Both the position numbers and the translations under genes were made by a program. From the NCBI GenBank assembly GCA_045542485.1, contig JAZQLC010000046.1:24906-88905 (forward strand): DNA of 64,000 bases. Reading direction: 5' to 3'. The notes beneath the pieces are model-generated. The model ran no database searches, was not told the origin of the DNA, and was given only the letters and a program-made list of their open reading frames with translations. Origin of the DNA: SIG575 sp045542485 (lineage in GTDB: Bacteria; Bacillota; Clostridia; Oscillospirales; Acutalibacteraceae). This document shows, in pieces, positions 27,489 to 36,538 of the stretch (the stretch's first letter is position 1; each line of letters begins with the position of its first letter).

Positions 27489-28489
27489 AATTCAAACTCA
27501 TTATCCGTAATTTCAATTTTATCTTCAAGACCGTCCGTAACTCTGACCTCTTTTGAGTCAAAGATAAAAGCTGCCTCTGCATCGTATTCCTCAAGAAGAG
27601 GAAGACTTCTCTCATAGCCGAGACAATAACAAGCAGTCGACAGTGCGTCGCTGAGAAGTCCCGACTGACAGAATACAGTAACTGAAAGAAGGTTGTTTTC
27701 AACGGGAAAACCCGTCTGCACCGAAAGAATGTGATGATATTTCTTTCCCTCGTATTCAGAAAATCTTTCGTAGTTTCCTGAAGTTGAAATAAATCCTTCC
27801 CCCACTGTCAGCACTGCCATATAGTCGCTCACATTACCCAGAGGATTTCTGATTCCCACGGAAAAATCTTTTTTACCGTAAAGGCAGAGACTTCCGCCCA
27901 CATTGATAATCGCCTCTGAAACATCGCATTTATCCAGAATTTTCTTCGCGTCATCACAGGCAATACCTTTACCTGCAAAGCCTAAATCGATTTGCTGATT
28001 TTCAGCAATCTGAGCTTTTCTGTTTCCGATTCTGACTTTTTTCCACGAAACGGAAGCTCTTGCATCTTCAATCAGGTTTTTCTGAGGCAACACAAAATTC
28101 TCAGAGCCGATGTTCCACACTTCTGTCAGCGCACCGATTGTCACATCAACTGCACCTGAAGTCTTTTCGCAGACCTTGAGAAGAGTCACCAAAACCTCTT
28201 CGGTCTCGGGAGAAAGGGATGCGGTTTTATTTTTGTTGAGAGAAGCTATCTCAGAAGTTTCAATTCTTCTGGAAATTGCATTTTCTCTTTTTCTTATTGC
28301 CAACATTATTTCGTCAGTGGCCTTCTGACAATCCTTTCCCGTCACCGTCTGAGAAATCACTGCGCCCATGGCAAAATCAGTTTTCTCTGTACGGCGATTG
28401 CTGAGAACAAGGTCTGCAACCAACAGAACAACAATAAGAATTACTGCAAGAATGACGATGGGCAGGGCGGTTTTTTTGCTGATTTTCAT
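27473..28489 (-). CDS. apbE: FAD:protein FMN transferase
   Basis: About 338 residues: N-terminal membrane anchor, then the ApbE domain with MGAVISQTV, VDVTIGALTEVWNIG, the nucleotide-binding DLGFAGKGIACD and the C-terminal LLSDALSTACYCLGYE. ApbE attaches FMN covalently to Thr residues of RnfG and RnfD on the outer face of the membrane, which explains its place at the head of the Rnf operon. ATG 28489 is preferred to a GTG at 28501 because the GGGGAGG site abuts the latter. Confidence 0.95.
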   Translation of the reverse strand: MKISKKTALPIVILAVILIVVLLVADLVLSNRRTEKTDFAMGAVISQTVTGKDCQKATDEIMLAIRKRENAISRRIETSEIASLNKNKTASLSPETEEVLVTLLKVCEKTSGAVDVTIGALTEVWNIGSENFVLPQKNLIEDARASVSWKKVRIGNRKAQIAENQQIDLGFAGKGIACDDAKKILDKCDVSEAIINVGGSLCLYGKKDFSVGIRNPLGNVSDYMAVLTVGEGFISTSGNYERFSEYEGKKYHHILSVQTGFPVENNLLSVTVFCQSGLLSDALSTACYCLGYERSLPLLEEYDAEAAFIFDSKEVRVTDGLEDKIEITDNEFELWKEN

Positions 28490-28521
28490 TTTCGGCCACA
28501 CCTCCCCATAATCTACCCTTT

Positions 28522-28550
28522 ATTCTACAATAAAATCAAAATTATTTCAA
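28522..28550 (-). promoter_or_regulatory. Sigma-A promoter of the apbE-rnf operon
   Basis: Minus strand TTGAAA, 17-bp spacer, TAGAAT, about 33 bp upstream of apbE. No other promoter-like site is evident before rnfC, so all nine genes may share it. Confidence 0.7.
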
Positions 28551-28596
28551 TGCTTTTCACATTAATTAAAGTTTTAACAATCTTTAATTAATGGAA

Positions 28597-28626
28597 AACG
28601 GCACTCTCCTTCCGAAGAGTGCCGTT
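28597..28626 (-). terminator. Terminator of the cohesin-like operon
   Basis: An 11-bp GC-rich stem (AACGGCACTCT) with an 8-nt loop and TTTT on the minus strand, just downstream of the stop at 28654. Confidence 0.8.
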
Positions 28627-28653
28627 GATAAACTACAAACTATAAATTATAAC

Positions 28654-29634
28654 TTAAATGTACCAGATCCAGCCGAAAAGTACAATGATGATAATCCACT
28701 GAAGAACTGAATATTTTACCTCAACATTGAATGTCTTTGTAAACTTTCCGTCTGTTGATTTTGCTGTAACAACTGCAGTACCTGCTTTTACACCCACAAT
28801 GTTGCCCTCATCGTCAACAGTAACAATGCTTTCATCTGATGTTTCCCATTTGAACTTATAGTCCTTGAGGATTGTTTCGTTAAGCTCGTTTTCGAGACAA
28901 TATGTTGCTTTGTAATCGATAACTACTGCGCCCTCATCCTTTACATTGGTATCCTGCTGAGGTGCTGAACCTTCAAACACAAGAGTCTGACCGACTGCAA
29001 CAAAATTGTTCACATCAATTTTTTCTTTTTTGCTTCTGCCGCAGAACCATCTGCCACCTGCAAATTCTGTTGTTTTCTGGAAATCGTTGCTGAGGAAGAT
29101 AAGTCCGTCAATATTTTTGATATCCTTCTTTGCCTTGAGGACAAAAGAAACAATTACTTCTTCTGATGAAAGCTTTACTGCCTTGCCGTTGTTGAGAGTT
29201 GAGTCAGCAGACCAGGATGCGTAAGCAATCTTATATCTGTCCATAACCTTTTTCTGTGACCAGTAAGCAGTATTGGAGTTACGGTTTGTATAGAAATCTG
29301 CAGGAGATTTCCAGTTGCCGTTTGTTCTGTAAGCACCTGCAAGTTTTCCTTTGAAAGTGAGGAAAGATTTAAGGCTTGTTGTGCTTGTATTCTGCATAGA
29401 GAAAGCATCACCGTCATAGATTACGGGAAGCTCCATTGAGTAGATATAATAGTTTGTTTTAAGTCTGACATCTACGGTAACTTCTTCTCCCGCTTTTACA
29501 GATGTCTTGTCTGTTAAAATTCTGAATGTAGCTTTATAATCAGCTTCAGAAGCTGCTGATGATACGATTCCCATTGAAAAAATCATAGTCACAAGCAGTA
29601 AAACTGAAATTATTCTGCTGAAATTCTTTTTCAT
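28654..29634 (-). CDS. Membrane-anchored cohesin-like/Big2 protein
   Basis: A 326-residue protein: signal peptide (1-28), a cohesin-like beta-sandwich at about 30-215 (TDKTSVKAGEEVTVDVRLK opening, then VSFVLKAKKD, closing VAVGQTLVFEG), a Big2 Ig-like domain at about 235-305 (FKWETSDESIVTVDDEGNI, AGTAVVTAKSTDG) and a C-terminal hydrophobic helix (LQWIIIIVLFGWIWYI) with no sortase motif. It is a paralogue of the next gene upstream, sharing NGNWKSPADFYTNRNSNT. An anchoring-scaffoldin role is inferred from the fold and the C-terminal anchor; binding of a dockerin is not shown. Confidence 0.75.
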   Translation of the reverse strand: MKKNFSRIISVLLLVTMIFSMGIVSSAASEADYKATFRILTDKTSVKAGEEVTVDVRLKTNYYIYSMELPVIYDGDAFSMQNTSTTSLKSFLTFKGKLAGAYRTNGNWKSPADFYTNRNSNTAYWSQKKVMDRYKIAYASWSADSTLNNGKAVKLSSEEVIVSFVLKAKKDIKNIDGLIFLSNDFQKTTEFAGGRWFCGRSKKEKIDVNNFVAVGQTLVFEGSAPQQDTNVKDEGAVVIDYKATYCLENELNETILKDYKFKWETSDESIVTVDDEGNIVGVKAGTAVVTAKSTDGKFTKTFNVEVKYSVLQWIIIIVLFGWIWYI

Positions 29635-29647
29635 TTCAAATCACTCC

Positions 29648-30763
29648 TTATATAGTTTGAGGGATGACACAGTCGCCGTTTACTGCTGCCGCGATTACCG
29701 AATAGTCATAAACATCAATCGTTCCGTCAGAATAAACATCACCGGCAAGAGCAAACCACTCTCCTGCTTCAACATCACCGTTGACAACAGCAGAAGCCAT
29801 AGTTATGTCATATGTGTCAATCACGCCGTCGCCTGTCATATCGCCGAAAATCACAACATAATATGTTTCCTTGATCACACCACTGAGCACATAGTCAACT
29901 CTTGTACCCGTACCGAAAAAGCCGTCAAAATAAGTATATCTGGTTGTATAACCTTCCACACTTACAAAATCATCAAGAGATTCTGCACCATCTTCAAGGC
30001 CATAGATGAGTCCGTTTTCTTTATCAATTACTGTGTCTGTCCCCTCTTTCGGAGTAACAGACGGCACAATATCAGGCTTTGTCGGGTCTTTGCCGTTATA
30101 GATAATCGTCTGACCTACATTCACCATTGAGTTGATGGAATATTCCGGTGTAGCAGACCTTCCCACGAAAAACACACCCTGCTGAGCAGAAACTGTTTTC
30201 TGAAAGTCATGGCTGATAAAAATCAGGTCTGTGAGACTTTCAAGATCCTCATTTGCTTTCACTTCAAACGAAAGAACTTCTTCCTCCTCAGAAAGCATGG
30301 CAAGTTCATACGAGAGAGATGTATCTGCCGACCAGGTGGCATAAACAATTTTATACTTATTCATAACCTCTTCCTGAGACCAGAAATCGGTATTTGAATT
30401 TCTCTTTGTATAAAACGATTCGGGAGATTTCCAGTTGCCATTTACCGTATACATATCCGCCATCTGACCCTTGAAATCAAGGAAGCCCGATGCATTGGAT
30501 GTGCTTGTATTCTGAAGCGTCAGCTTAGTGCTGTCATAGAGCACAATAAGCGACATCGTACAGATATAGTAATTTGTTTTCAGGTGAACACTGACGGTAA
30601 TATTTTCGTCTTTTTCCGCCGATGATTTGTCGGTGGTAATACTGAATTCGGCAACATAATCCGATTCATCTGCTCCGAGAGCAGACAAACCGGATATGCT
30701 GAACAACAGGACGAGGGTCATTATCAGACTGATAAGTCTGAAAGAAAATTTGCTTATTTTCAT
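29648..30763 (-). CDS. Secreted cohesin-like/dockerin protein
   Basis: A 371-residue protein: signal peptide (1-30), cohesin-like domain at about 32-220 (TTDKSSAEKDENITVSVHLK opening, NVGQTIIYNGKDP closing), a linker, and a C-terminal dockerin at about 305-365 with two calcium loops (DMTGDGVIDTYD and DVYSDGTIDVYD). Cohesin plus dockerin is the layout of an adaptor scaffoldin. It is 13 bp from the membrane-anchored cohesin-like gene and 26 bp from the ceramidase-like gene, all in one operon. Confidence 0.78.
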   Translation of the reverse strand: MKISKFSFRLISLIMTLVLLFSISGLSALGADESDYVAEFSITTDKSSAEKDENITVSVHLKTNYYICTMSLIVLYDSTKLTLQNTSTSNASGFLDFKGQMADMYTVNGNWKSPESFYTKRNSNTDFWSQEEVMNKYKIVYATWSADTSLSYELAMLSEEEEVLSFEVKANEDLESLTDLIFISHDFQKTVSAQQGVFFVGRSATPEYSINSMVNVGQTIIYNGKDPTKPDIVPSVTPKEGTDTVIDKENGLIYGLEDGAESLDDFVSVEGYTTRYTYFDGFFGTGTRVDYVLSGVIKETYYVVIFGDMTGDGVIDTYDITMASAVVNGDVEAGEWFALAGDVYSDGTIDVYDYSVIAAAVNGDCVIPQTI

Positions 30764-30789
30764 AAATAACCACGTCTTAATTTAAATTT

Positions 30790-32844
30790 TTATGCTGCAG
30801 GTGTTGTTGTCTTGTTAACCTCTGCTGCAATTTCTGAGAGAGCACCTACAATTGAAGATGCCGCTTTGCTACCCAGAGAAATAAGTTCATGGTAGCTGAT
30901 GAGTGTGTAATCGTTATCGGGAACGATATAGCCGAGAGCATCGTTGCAAAGACCGAATGCTGTAAGCTCTTTGTCGCCGAAGATATCACAAACTGACTTG
31001 TACTGGAAGTCTTCACAAGAGAATGAGCCTTCTGCTGTGAGTGAACCGCCGCCGTAGATGATATCTGTTACAATTTCACCGGGAACCATAACTGCCTTCA
31101 TAACTTGACCGATTTCAACATAACCTGTTTCTGTAACTACCTCATAATCACCTTTTTCAGTTCTGAGGATGTTGTATGTAACAAGGTTTGCTCTACCTGC
31201 AAGTTTGATGAAGTTGTTTGTAACGGGGATTCTGATTTCCTTGATTCTTACATTAAGAATAGGATCAAGCTCGATTTCTTCAACAGGTGTCCAGCCCTCA
31301 TACCAGATTGTGTAGCTGTCCTGAAGACCGTATTTTTCGATTTCAGCGTCAATAATTGATTTGCCTGAAATATCATCGTTTGCAAGAATTTCTTCTTCTG
31401 TCATATTGAGAGCAAGAAGGATTCTGCCGATTTCTGTACCGTAACGGATTGATTCTTCATAGCGATGTACTGTGGGAACACCGTCACCGGTAAGACCTCT
31501 TGCCATATAGATACCTGCGATTGCACCGTTGATGAAGTAGAAGTTGTAGCCTTCACCGCCATCGTTTACTGCAAGAGCATCATTTTTGTATTCGTTGAGA
31601 TATTTTTCGATGTAGTAAATGTATTCACCGCAAAGCTCACGGCCTGTACCTTTACCGTCGTCTGTGGGAAGACCGGCAACCTCGGGATGACCTGCCATAT
31701 TAGCGATGATTGTGGGAGTTGCGTTAACATCGTCGGGAGTGAATACAAGACGTGTTACTGTGTTATCTTTTGAGGTAGCTGAAGCACGGTTCTTGTTGTT
31801 GAAGTAGCCGTCACCGATATCCTTCTTAGAATATGTAAGCTTACCTTCCTTCATATCGTCAAGAGCTTCGCCCATAGCCTTTGATGTTCTCTCAACAACA
31901 AGCTTCATATAATCTTCGTCAACGCCCTTTTCAAGTGAGCCGAGACCTGTCCAACCCTTGAAGAGGTTTCCGAGAATTTTGGGGAAGAGATTTGTCCAGA
32001 GACCCTGTGTGTCAATACCGCTGTGTGAGTGTGTTGCAGCAACGTTGACACTTGCAAGTTTGATGCCTTTTTCAGCAGCAATCTTTGCGATTTCTGCACG
32101 AATCTGTCTGATATACAGATTTGAAACACCGATTGAGTCGATTGTTGCGAAGATTGAAACGCCTCTGTTTGATGAATCGTCAAGAGCAACGATTCTTACC
32201 TTCATATCGTCAACGATTGATTCCACATTGTTTGAGAAACCGTTGTTGATGTCGATGAAACCGCCAAGGTAATAATCCTTTGTTTCCCAGTCGTCGGGCA
32301 CGAGACTTGCGTTTGCATAGCCAAGCTTCCATTTTGCGCCTTCTGCGGGTTTGTCAAGGATTGTTTCTGTACCCTTGTAGAAGTTCTCACTCTTGAAGTC
32401 TTTCTCATCAATAAAGTAATCGGGATCAGGAAGTGAGTCTGCAAGAGCACCGAGAAGCTTTGTTGCAAGACATTCGAGAAGCTCAAGAGCAACATATTTA
32501 AGTTCCTGAGTTGAGCTGACATTGAGAATTGCATCTTTGAAACCGCCTAAAGAAAGAACATCAAAATTCTTTCCTTCCAGTGTAACAATCCACTGATTTT
32601 CAGGCTGAGCGTGTCTGTCATTGTAGCCCTTGATGTAATCTTCAAAAAGCTTTTTGATACTTGCCAATGTTGCTTCGTCAGTATTGACAATGTCATCAAT
32701 TGCTCCTGTGACATCTGACACTGTAACATCAGAAGAAGTTGTGTTTTCTGGTGCTGCCTCTGTTGCCATTACAACTGTGAAGGTTGATGAAACCAGAATA
32801 ATTGCAAGGATAACAGACAGTACTTTAACTATTTTCTTGTTCAT
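30790..32844 (-). CDS. Secreted neutral ceramidase-like protein
   Basis: A 684-residue secreted protein with a signal peptide (1-28). The core resembles the neutral/alkaline ceramidase N-terminal domain: the zinc-site motif ATHSHSG near residue 270, NMAGHPEV near 385, the NFYFINGA segment near 435 and VMKAVMVPGEIVTD near 600. Ceramidases carry a catalytic Ser in GDVSPN after NG; here the same position reads NGAIAGIYMA, with no Ser. The zinc ligands therefore look retained but the nucleophile motif is not, so amide-bond hydrolysis of ceramide is doubtful. The first gene of the cohesin-like operon. Confidence 0.8.
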   Translation of the reverse strand: MNKKIVKVLSVILAIILVSSTFTVVMATEAAPENTTSSDVTVSDVTGAIDDIVNTDEATLASIKKLFEDYIKGYNDRHAQPENQWIVTLEGKNFDVLSLGGFKDAILNVSSTQELKYVALELLECLATKLLGALADSLPDPDYFIDEKDFKSENFYKGTETILDKPAEGAKWKLGYANASLVPDDWETKDYYLGGFIDINNGFSNNVESIVDDMKVRIVALDDSSNRGVSIFATIDSIGVSNLYIRQIRAEIAKIAAEKGIKLASVNVAATHSHSGIDTQGLWTNLFPKILGNLFKGWTGLGSLEKGVDEDYMKLVVERTSKAMGEALDDMKEGKLTYSKKDIGDGYFNNKNRASATSKDNTVTRLVFTPDDVNATPTIIANMAGHPEVAGLPTDDGKGTGRELCGEYIYYIEKYLNEYKNDALAVNDGGEGYNFYFINGAIAGIYMARGLTGDGVPTVHRYEESIRYGTEIGRILLALNMTEEEILANDDISGKSIIDAEIEKYGLQDSYTIWYEGWTPVEEIELDPILNVRIKEIRIPVTNNFIKLAGRANLVTYNILRTEKGDYEVVTETGYVEIGQVMKAVMVPGEIVTDIIYGGGSLTAEGSFSCEDFQYKSVCDIFGDKELTAFGLCNDALGYIVPDNDYTLISYHELISLGSKAASSIVGALSEIAAEVNKTTTPAA

Positions 32845-32864
32845 ACGCTTATTCTCCTTTATAT

Positions 32865-32881
32865 GTAATATTGGATATTAC
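32865..32881. promoter_or_regulatory. Dyad downstream of the ceramidase promoter
   Basis: GTAATAT and ATATTAC arms with a 3-bp centre, between the -10 element and the ribosome site of the ceramidase-like gene, a position suited to a repressor. Confidence 0.4.
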
Positions 32882-32892
32882 CCCATATTGTG

Positions 32893-32921
32893 ATAATACC
32901 ACATATTAAACTAATTTTCAA
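32893..32921 (-). promoter_or_regulatory. Sigma-A promoter of the ceramidase/cohesin-like operon
   Basis: Minus strand TTGAAA, 17-bp spacer, TATTAT, about 49 bp upstream of the ceramidase-like start codon. Confidence 0.7.
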
Positions 32922-32925
32922 TAGA

Positions 32926-34257
32926 TTATTTTGTTAATTTTTTTCTTCTGAATTTCTTACCTGATTTTTTTCTCATATAAATGGTGAATCCCACATATCC
33001 GCCGAGAAGAAGCAGAAGAAGAATGAAAATAATCTTTCCGATTACACTGTTCCACGCAGTTTCAATTGCACCGCCGAATGCGAGAATAATGCTTCTGCTG
33101 ACATTTTTTGACGCTACCATATCAACTGTTGCAATCTCTTTTCCTGCATAATAAACCGTTGCAGTGCCTACCTTTTCACCCTTCTTGACAGGTGCCTTGA
33201 CAAAGGCTGGGGTATCTGTATCGGGCTGAATATAAACCCCTGAAGCATCAAGGTCTGAGGGAACAAGTGCTGCGATATCTTTTGAGGGCACCAGTTCAAG
33301 ATAGTCTGTCGCCCAGGAATATTTCACATCGATAACTGTTATAATTTCGTTTTCATCTGCCACAACCTTATATTTGATGTTCGAGAAGGTCCATTCAATC
33401 ATCTTTTTACATTCGATGAAAGCTATGTTTTCGGGATTCTCATCAGCATAAGCATCTTCAAGCTGTGCACCCATAACAATTGCGATATAGTTATAACCGT
33501 TTTTACTTGCCATAGTTACAAAACATCTTCCGGCATCATCGGTTGTACCTGTTTTGATACCCGTCGCGTAAGAAACATAACAGTCTTTGTAGTTTGAGTT
33601 TATCATGAAGTTTGTAGAGGGAAGAATTCTCTCTTCATTCATATTTGTTTTGGGCATTGTGTAACTGGTCTGACCTACAATTTTCTTGAAAACAGGATTT
33701 TTCATAGCTTCCTTGCAGATTAAGTAAATATCGTGAGCAGTTGTATACTGTCCCTCCTGGTCAAGACCGTGCACATTCACATAGTTCGTTCCGGTACATC
33801 CGAGAGCCTTGGCTTTTGAATTCATCATATCAAGAAAAGCAGGTACAGAGCCTCCCACATATTCGGCAATTGCAATTGCTGCCTCGTTTGCACTCTTTAC
33901 AAGAAGACAGTTCAGAAGGTCATACATTGTAACCTTTTCACCGGGTACAAGTCCCGCCGTTGAGGAGTCAGTTCCCACAAGGGAGTCAATAGCATACTGG
34001 GAAATGACAACAGGTGACTGCAGATTCTTACACTTATCAAGGGCAACAAGGGCAGTCATAATTTTTGTAAGACTTGCAGGTGCTGATTTTTTATTATAAT
34101 TCTTGTTGAAAATCGCCTCATCATTATCCACACAGATAAGACACGCAATATCTGCCCTGAGCTCCAGAGAGTCATTATACTCAGCAAAACAAGTCATAGG
34201 AGTTAATATAGACAGAAAAAATATTGAAGTTAATAAAAAAATTACTGTTTTTTTCAT
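32926..34257 (-). CDS. D-alanyl-D-alanine carboxypeptidase (PBP5/DacF type)
   Basis: About 443 residues: signal peptide, the S11 peptidase domain with SLTK (SxxK nucleophile), SAN and KTGT motifs in order, the PBP5 C-terminal beta domain (about 300-395), then a membrane helix and basic tail (FRRKKLTK). It trims the terminal D-Ala of peptidoglycan stem peptides outside the cell. ATG 34257 fits the GGGTGA site best. dacF and dacB are alternatives to dacA, so no symbol is given. Confidence 0.95.
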   Translation of the reverse strand: MKKTVIFLLTSIFFLSILTPMTCFAEYNDSLELRADIACLICVDNDEAIFNKNYNKKSAPASLTKIMTALVALDKCKNLQSPVVISQYAIDSLVGTDSSTAGLVPGEKVTMYDLLNCLLVKSANEAAIAIAEYVGGSVPAFLDMMNSKAKALGCTGTNYVNVHGLDQEGQYTTAHDIYLICKEAMKNPVFKKIVGQTSYTMPKTNMNEERILPSTNFMINSNYKDCYVSYATGIKTGTTDDAGRCFVTMASKNGYNYIAIVMGAQLEDAYADENPENIAFIECKKMIEWTFSNIKYKVVADENEIITVIDVKYSWATDYLELVPSKDIAALVPSDLDASGVYIQPDTDTPAFVKAPVKKGEKVGTATVYYAGKEIATVDMVASKNVSRSIILAFGGAIETAWNSVIGKIIFILLLLLLGGYVGFTIYMRKKSGKKFRRKKLTK

Positions 34258-34290
34258 AGACATTTCACCCATATTGTTGTATAATACATT

Positions 34291-34319
34291 ATTATATATT
34301 AAAAAGTCCTGTATATCAA
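34291..34319 (-). promoter_or_regulatory. Sigma-A promoter of the D,D-carboxypeptidase gene
   Basis: Minus strand TTGATA, 17-bp spacer, consensus TATAAT, about 34 bp upstream of the start. Confidence 0.75.
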
Positions 34320-34360
34320 GTTAATTTTAAATTATTTTCCCCGGTAAAGGAGGTTTTGTT

Positions 34361-35074
34361 TTGCTCTATGTAACGGGTGACACCCACGGAAACATAAACA
34401 GATTTTCCGCAAAAGGTCTTAAAAAGCTGAAAAAAGGCGACACGCTTTTTGTCTGTGGAGATTTCGGATTCATCTGGGATGACAGTCCCGAAGAAAAAAA
34501 GGCACTGAAAAAGCTTTCGTCAAAAAAATACACAATCTGCTTTATTGACGGCACACACGAAAACTTCGACCTTCTGAAAAATTATAAGATGGGCACCTAT
34601 AAAGGTGGTCTGGCAAGAAAAATCAGCGACAACATCTATTATCTTCAGCGAGGGCAGATTTACGAGTTTGAGGGAAAGAGTATTTTTGTAATGGGCGGCG
34701 GCGAAAGCCCCGATATTGATTTAAGATACGAAAAAGATACCTGGTCAAGCGACGAAACTCCCATAAGACAGGAGCTTATCGACGGAGCAAAAAGACTTCA
34801 GGAAAGAGATTTCAGCGTAGATTTCATTCTTTCCCACGAGCCTCCCGCAAAAATAAAAGGACTTCTGCTTCTGCACGACACGGAGTCTGCAAGAATCACA
34901 GGTCTTAACACCTATCTTGAAGAGCTCAGTCAGTCCTGCGAATTCCGTTGCTGGTTCTTCGGAAGTATGCACATCGACAAATATATTTCTTCCACACACA
35001 TTGCCGTTTATCAGAAGGTTATCAATATGCTGACCGAAGAGTCAATTACAGGCGATGTGATTAAAAATGTTTAA
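34361..35074 (+). CDS. Metallophosphoesterase
   Basis: A 237-residue calcineurin-like phosphoesterase: GDTHGN, CGDFGFIWDD, GTHENFD (GNHE position) and HEPPAK in order. It starts at TTG with a strong AAAGGAGG site 7 nt upstream. It is 20 bp from glyQS, so the pair may form one unit. The substrate is unknown; a dinuclear-metal phosphodiesterase or nucleotidase is the general expectation. Confidence 0.9.
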   Translation: MLYVTGDTHGNINRFSAKGLKKLKKGDTLFVCGDFGFIWDDSPEEKKALKKLSSKKYTICFIDGTHENFDLLKNYKMGTYKGGLARKISDNIYYLQRGQIYEFEGKSIFVMGGGESPDIDLRYEKDTWSSDETPIRQELIDGAKRLQERDFSVDFILSHEPPAKIKGLLLLHDTESARITGLNTYLEELSQSCEFRCWFFGSMHIDKYISSTHIAVYQKVINMLTEESITGDVIKNV

Positions 35075-35094
35075 TATTTAAGGAGTAGATAGAT

Positions 35095-36474
35095 ATGAAA
35101 AACACTGAAAAAACTATGGAAAAAGTAGTTGCTCTCTGCAAAGGCAGAGGCTTCATCTTCCCCGGCAGTGAAATTTACGGCGGCCTTGCAAACACATGGG
35201 ACTACGGCCCTCTCGGCGCAAGACTCAAGAACAATGTAAAGGACACATGGAGAAAGAGATTCATTCAGGAAAGAAAAAACAGCTATGAGGTTGACGCTGA
35301 CATCCTTATGCATCCCAGAGTATGGGAAGCAAGTGGTCACGTTGCAAGTTTCTCTGACCCTCTTCTTGACTGTAAAGAGTGTAAGATGCGTCACAGAGCT
35401 GACAACCTTATTGATGACTTCGATGAAAACGCACACGCAGACGGTATGACAAAAGAGGAAATGTTTGAGTACATCAAGGCTCACTCTATCCCCTGCCCCA
35501 ACTGCGGTAAACACAACTTCACAGACATCCGTGAATTCAACCTTATGTTCCAGACCTTCCGCGGTGTTACAAACGACTCAAAAAGCGTTATTTACCTTCG
35601 TCCCGAAAATGCACAGGGTGAATATGTAAACTTCCTCAATGTACAGCGTACAATGAGAGCAAAGCTTCCCTTCAGCATCGGTCAGATCGGTAAAGCTTTC
35701 CGTAACGAAATCACACCCGGTAACTTCACTTTCAGAACAATTGAATTCGAGCAGATGGAGTTTCAGACATTCTGTAAAGAAGGCACAGACAACGACCTTT
35801 ACGATTACTTCAAGGAATACGGTATGCAGTATTATATTGACCTTGGTATCAAGCCCGAAAACCTTCGTTACCACGATCACGAAAAACTTGCTCATTACGC
35901 AAAGGCTGCCTGTGACATCGAATTCCTCTTCCCCTTCGGCTGGGGCGAAATCAACGGCACTCACAACAGAACAGACTTCGACCTTACAAGACATCAGGAA
36001 TACAGCGGTCAGAGAATTGACTACCTTGACCCCGAAACAAACGAAAGATATATCCCCTATATCATCGAATCAACATACGGTCTTGACAGAACAGTTCTTG
36101 CTCTTCTCTGTGAAGCTTATGACGAAGAGGTTATCGATGCAGAAAAGAATGACACACGCGTTGTTCTTCATCTCAGTCCCGCAGTTGCTCCCTATAAGGC
36201 AGCAGTTCTCCCCCTTTCAAAGAAGCTTTCAGAAGATGCTCTCAAAGTTTACGAAAAACTCAACAAGCACTTTATGACAGACTTTGACGAAACAGGCTCA
36301 ATCGGTAAGAGATACCGCCGTGAAGACGAAATCGGTACTCCCTATTGTGTTACATTCGACTTCGATTCACTTGAAGACGGCTGCGTAACTGTAAGAGAAA
36401 GAGACTCAATGGAGCAGGTAAGACTCCCCATCGATGAAGTTGCAGCTTACATTGAAGAAAAAATCAAATTTTAA
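35095..36474 (+). CDS. glyQS: Glycyl-tRNA synthetase (alpha-2 dimer type)
   Basis: A 459-residue class II GlyRS: KGRGFIFPGSEIYGGLANTWDYGP near the N-terminus, RPENAQGEYVNF, motif 2 (FRNEITPGNFTFRTIEFEQMEF) and the C-terminal anticodon domain VAPYKAAVLPLSKK. It charges tRNA-Gly. No T-box leader is visible in the 20 bp upstream, so regulation must come from further up if present. Confidence 0.98.
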   Translation: MKNTEKTMEKVVALCKGRGFIFPGSEIYGGLANTWDYGPLGARLKNNVKDTWRKRFIQERKNSYEVDADILMHPRVWEASGHVASFSDPLLDCKECKMRHRADNLIDDFDENAHADGMTKEEMFEYIKAHSIPCPNCGKHNFTDIREFNLMFQTFRGVTNDSKSVIYLRPENAQGEYVNFLNVQRTMRAKLPFSIGQIGKAFRNEITPGNFTFRTIEFEQMEFQTFCKEGTDNDLYDYFKEYGMQYYIDLGIKPENLRYHDHEKLAHYAKAACDIEFLFPFGWGEINGTHNRTDFDLTRHQEYSGQRIDYLDPETNERYIPYIIESTYGLDRTVLALLCEAYDEEVIDAEKNDTRVVLHLSPAVAPYKAAVLPLSKKLSEDALKVYEKLNKHFMTDFDETGSIGKRYRREDEIGTPYCVTFDFDSLEDGCVTVRERDSMEQVRLPIDEVAAYIEEKIKF

Positions 36475-36490
36475 GTTCTGAACACAATGA

Positions 36491-36520
36491 AAAGAGCACG
36501 GTCTGTTGACCGTGCTCTTT
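36491..36520. terminator. Terminator between glyQS and the Cys-hydrolase gene
   Basis: A 13-bp perfect stem with a 4-nt loop and T-rich tails on both strands, between convergent genes. Confidence 0.95.
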
Positions 36521-36538
36521 GTTTTTTACTCAGTTGTT

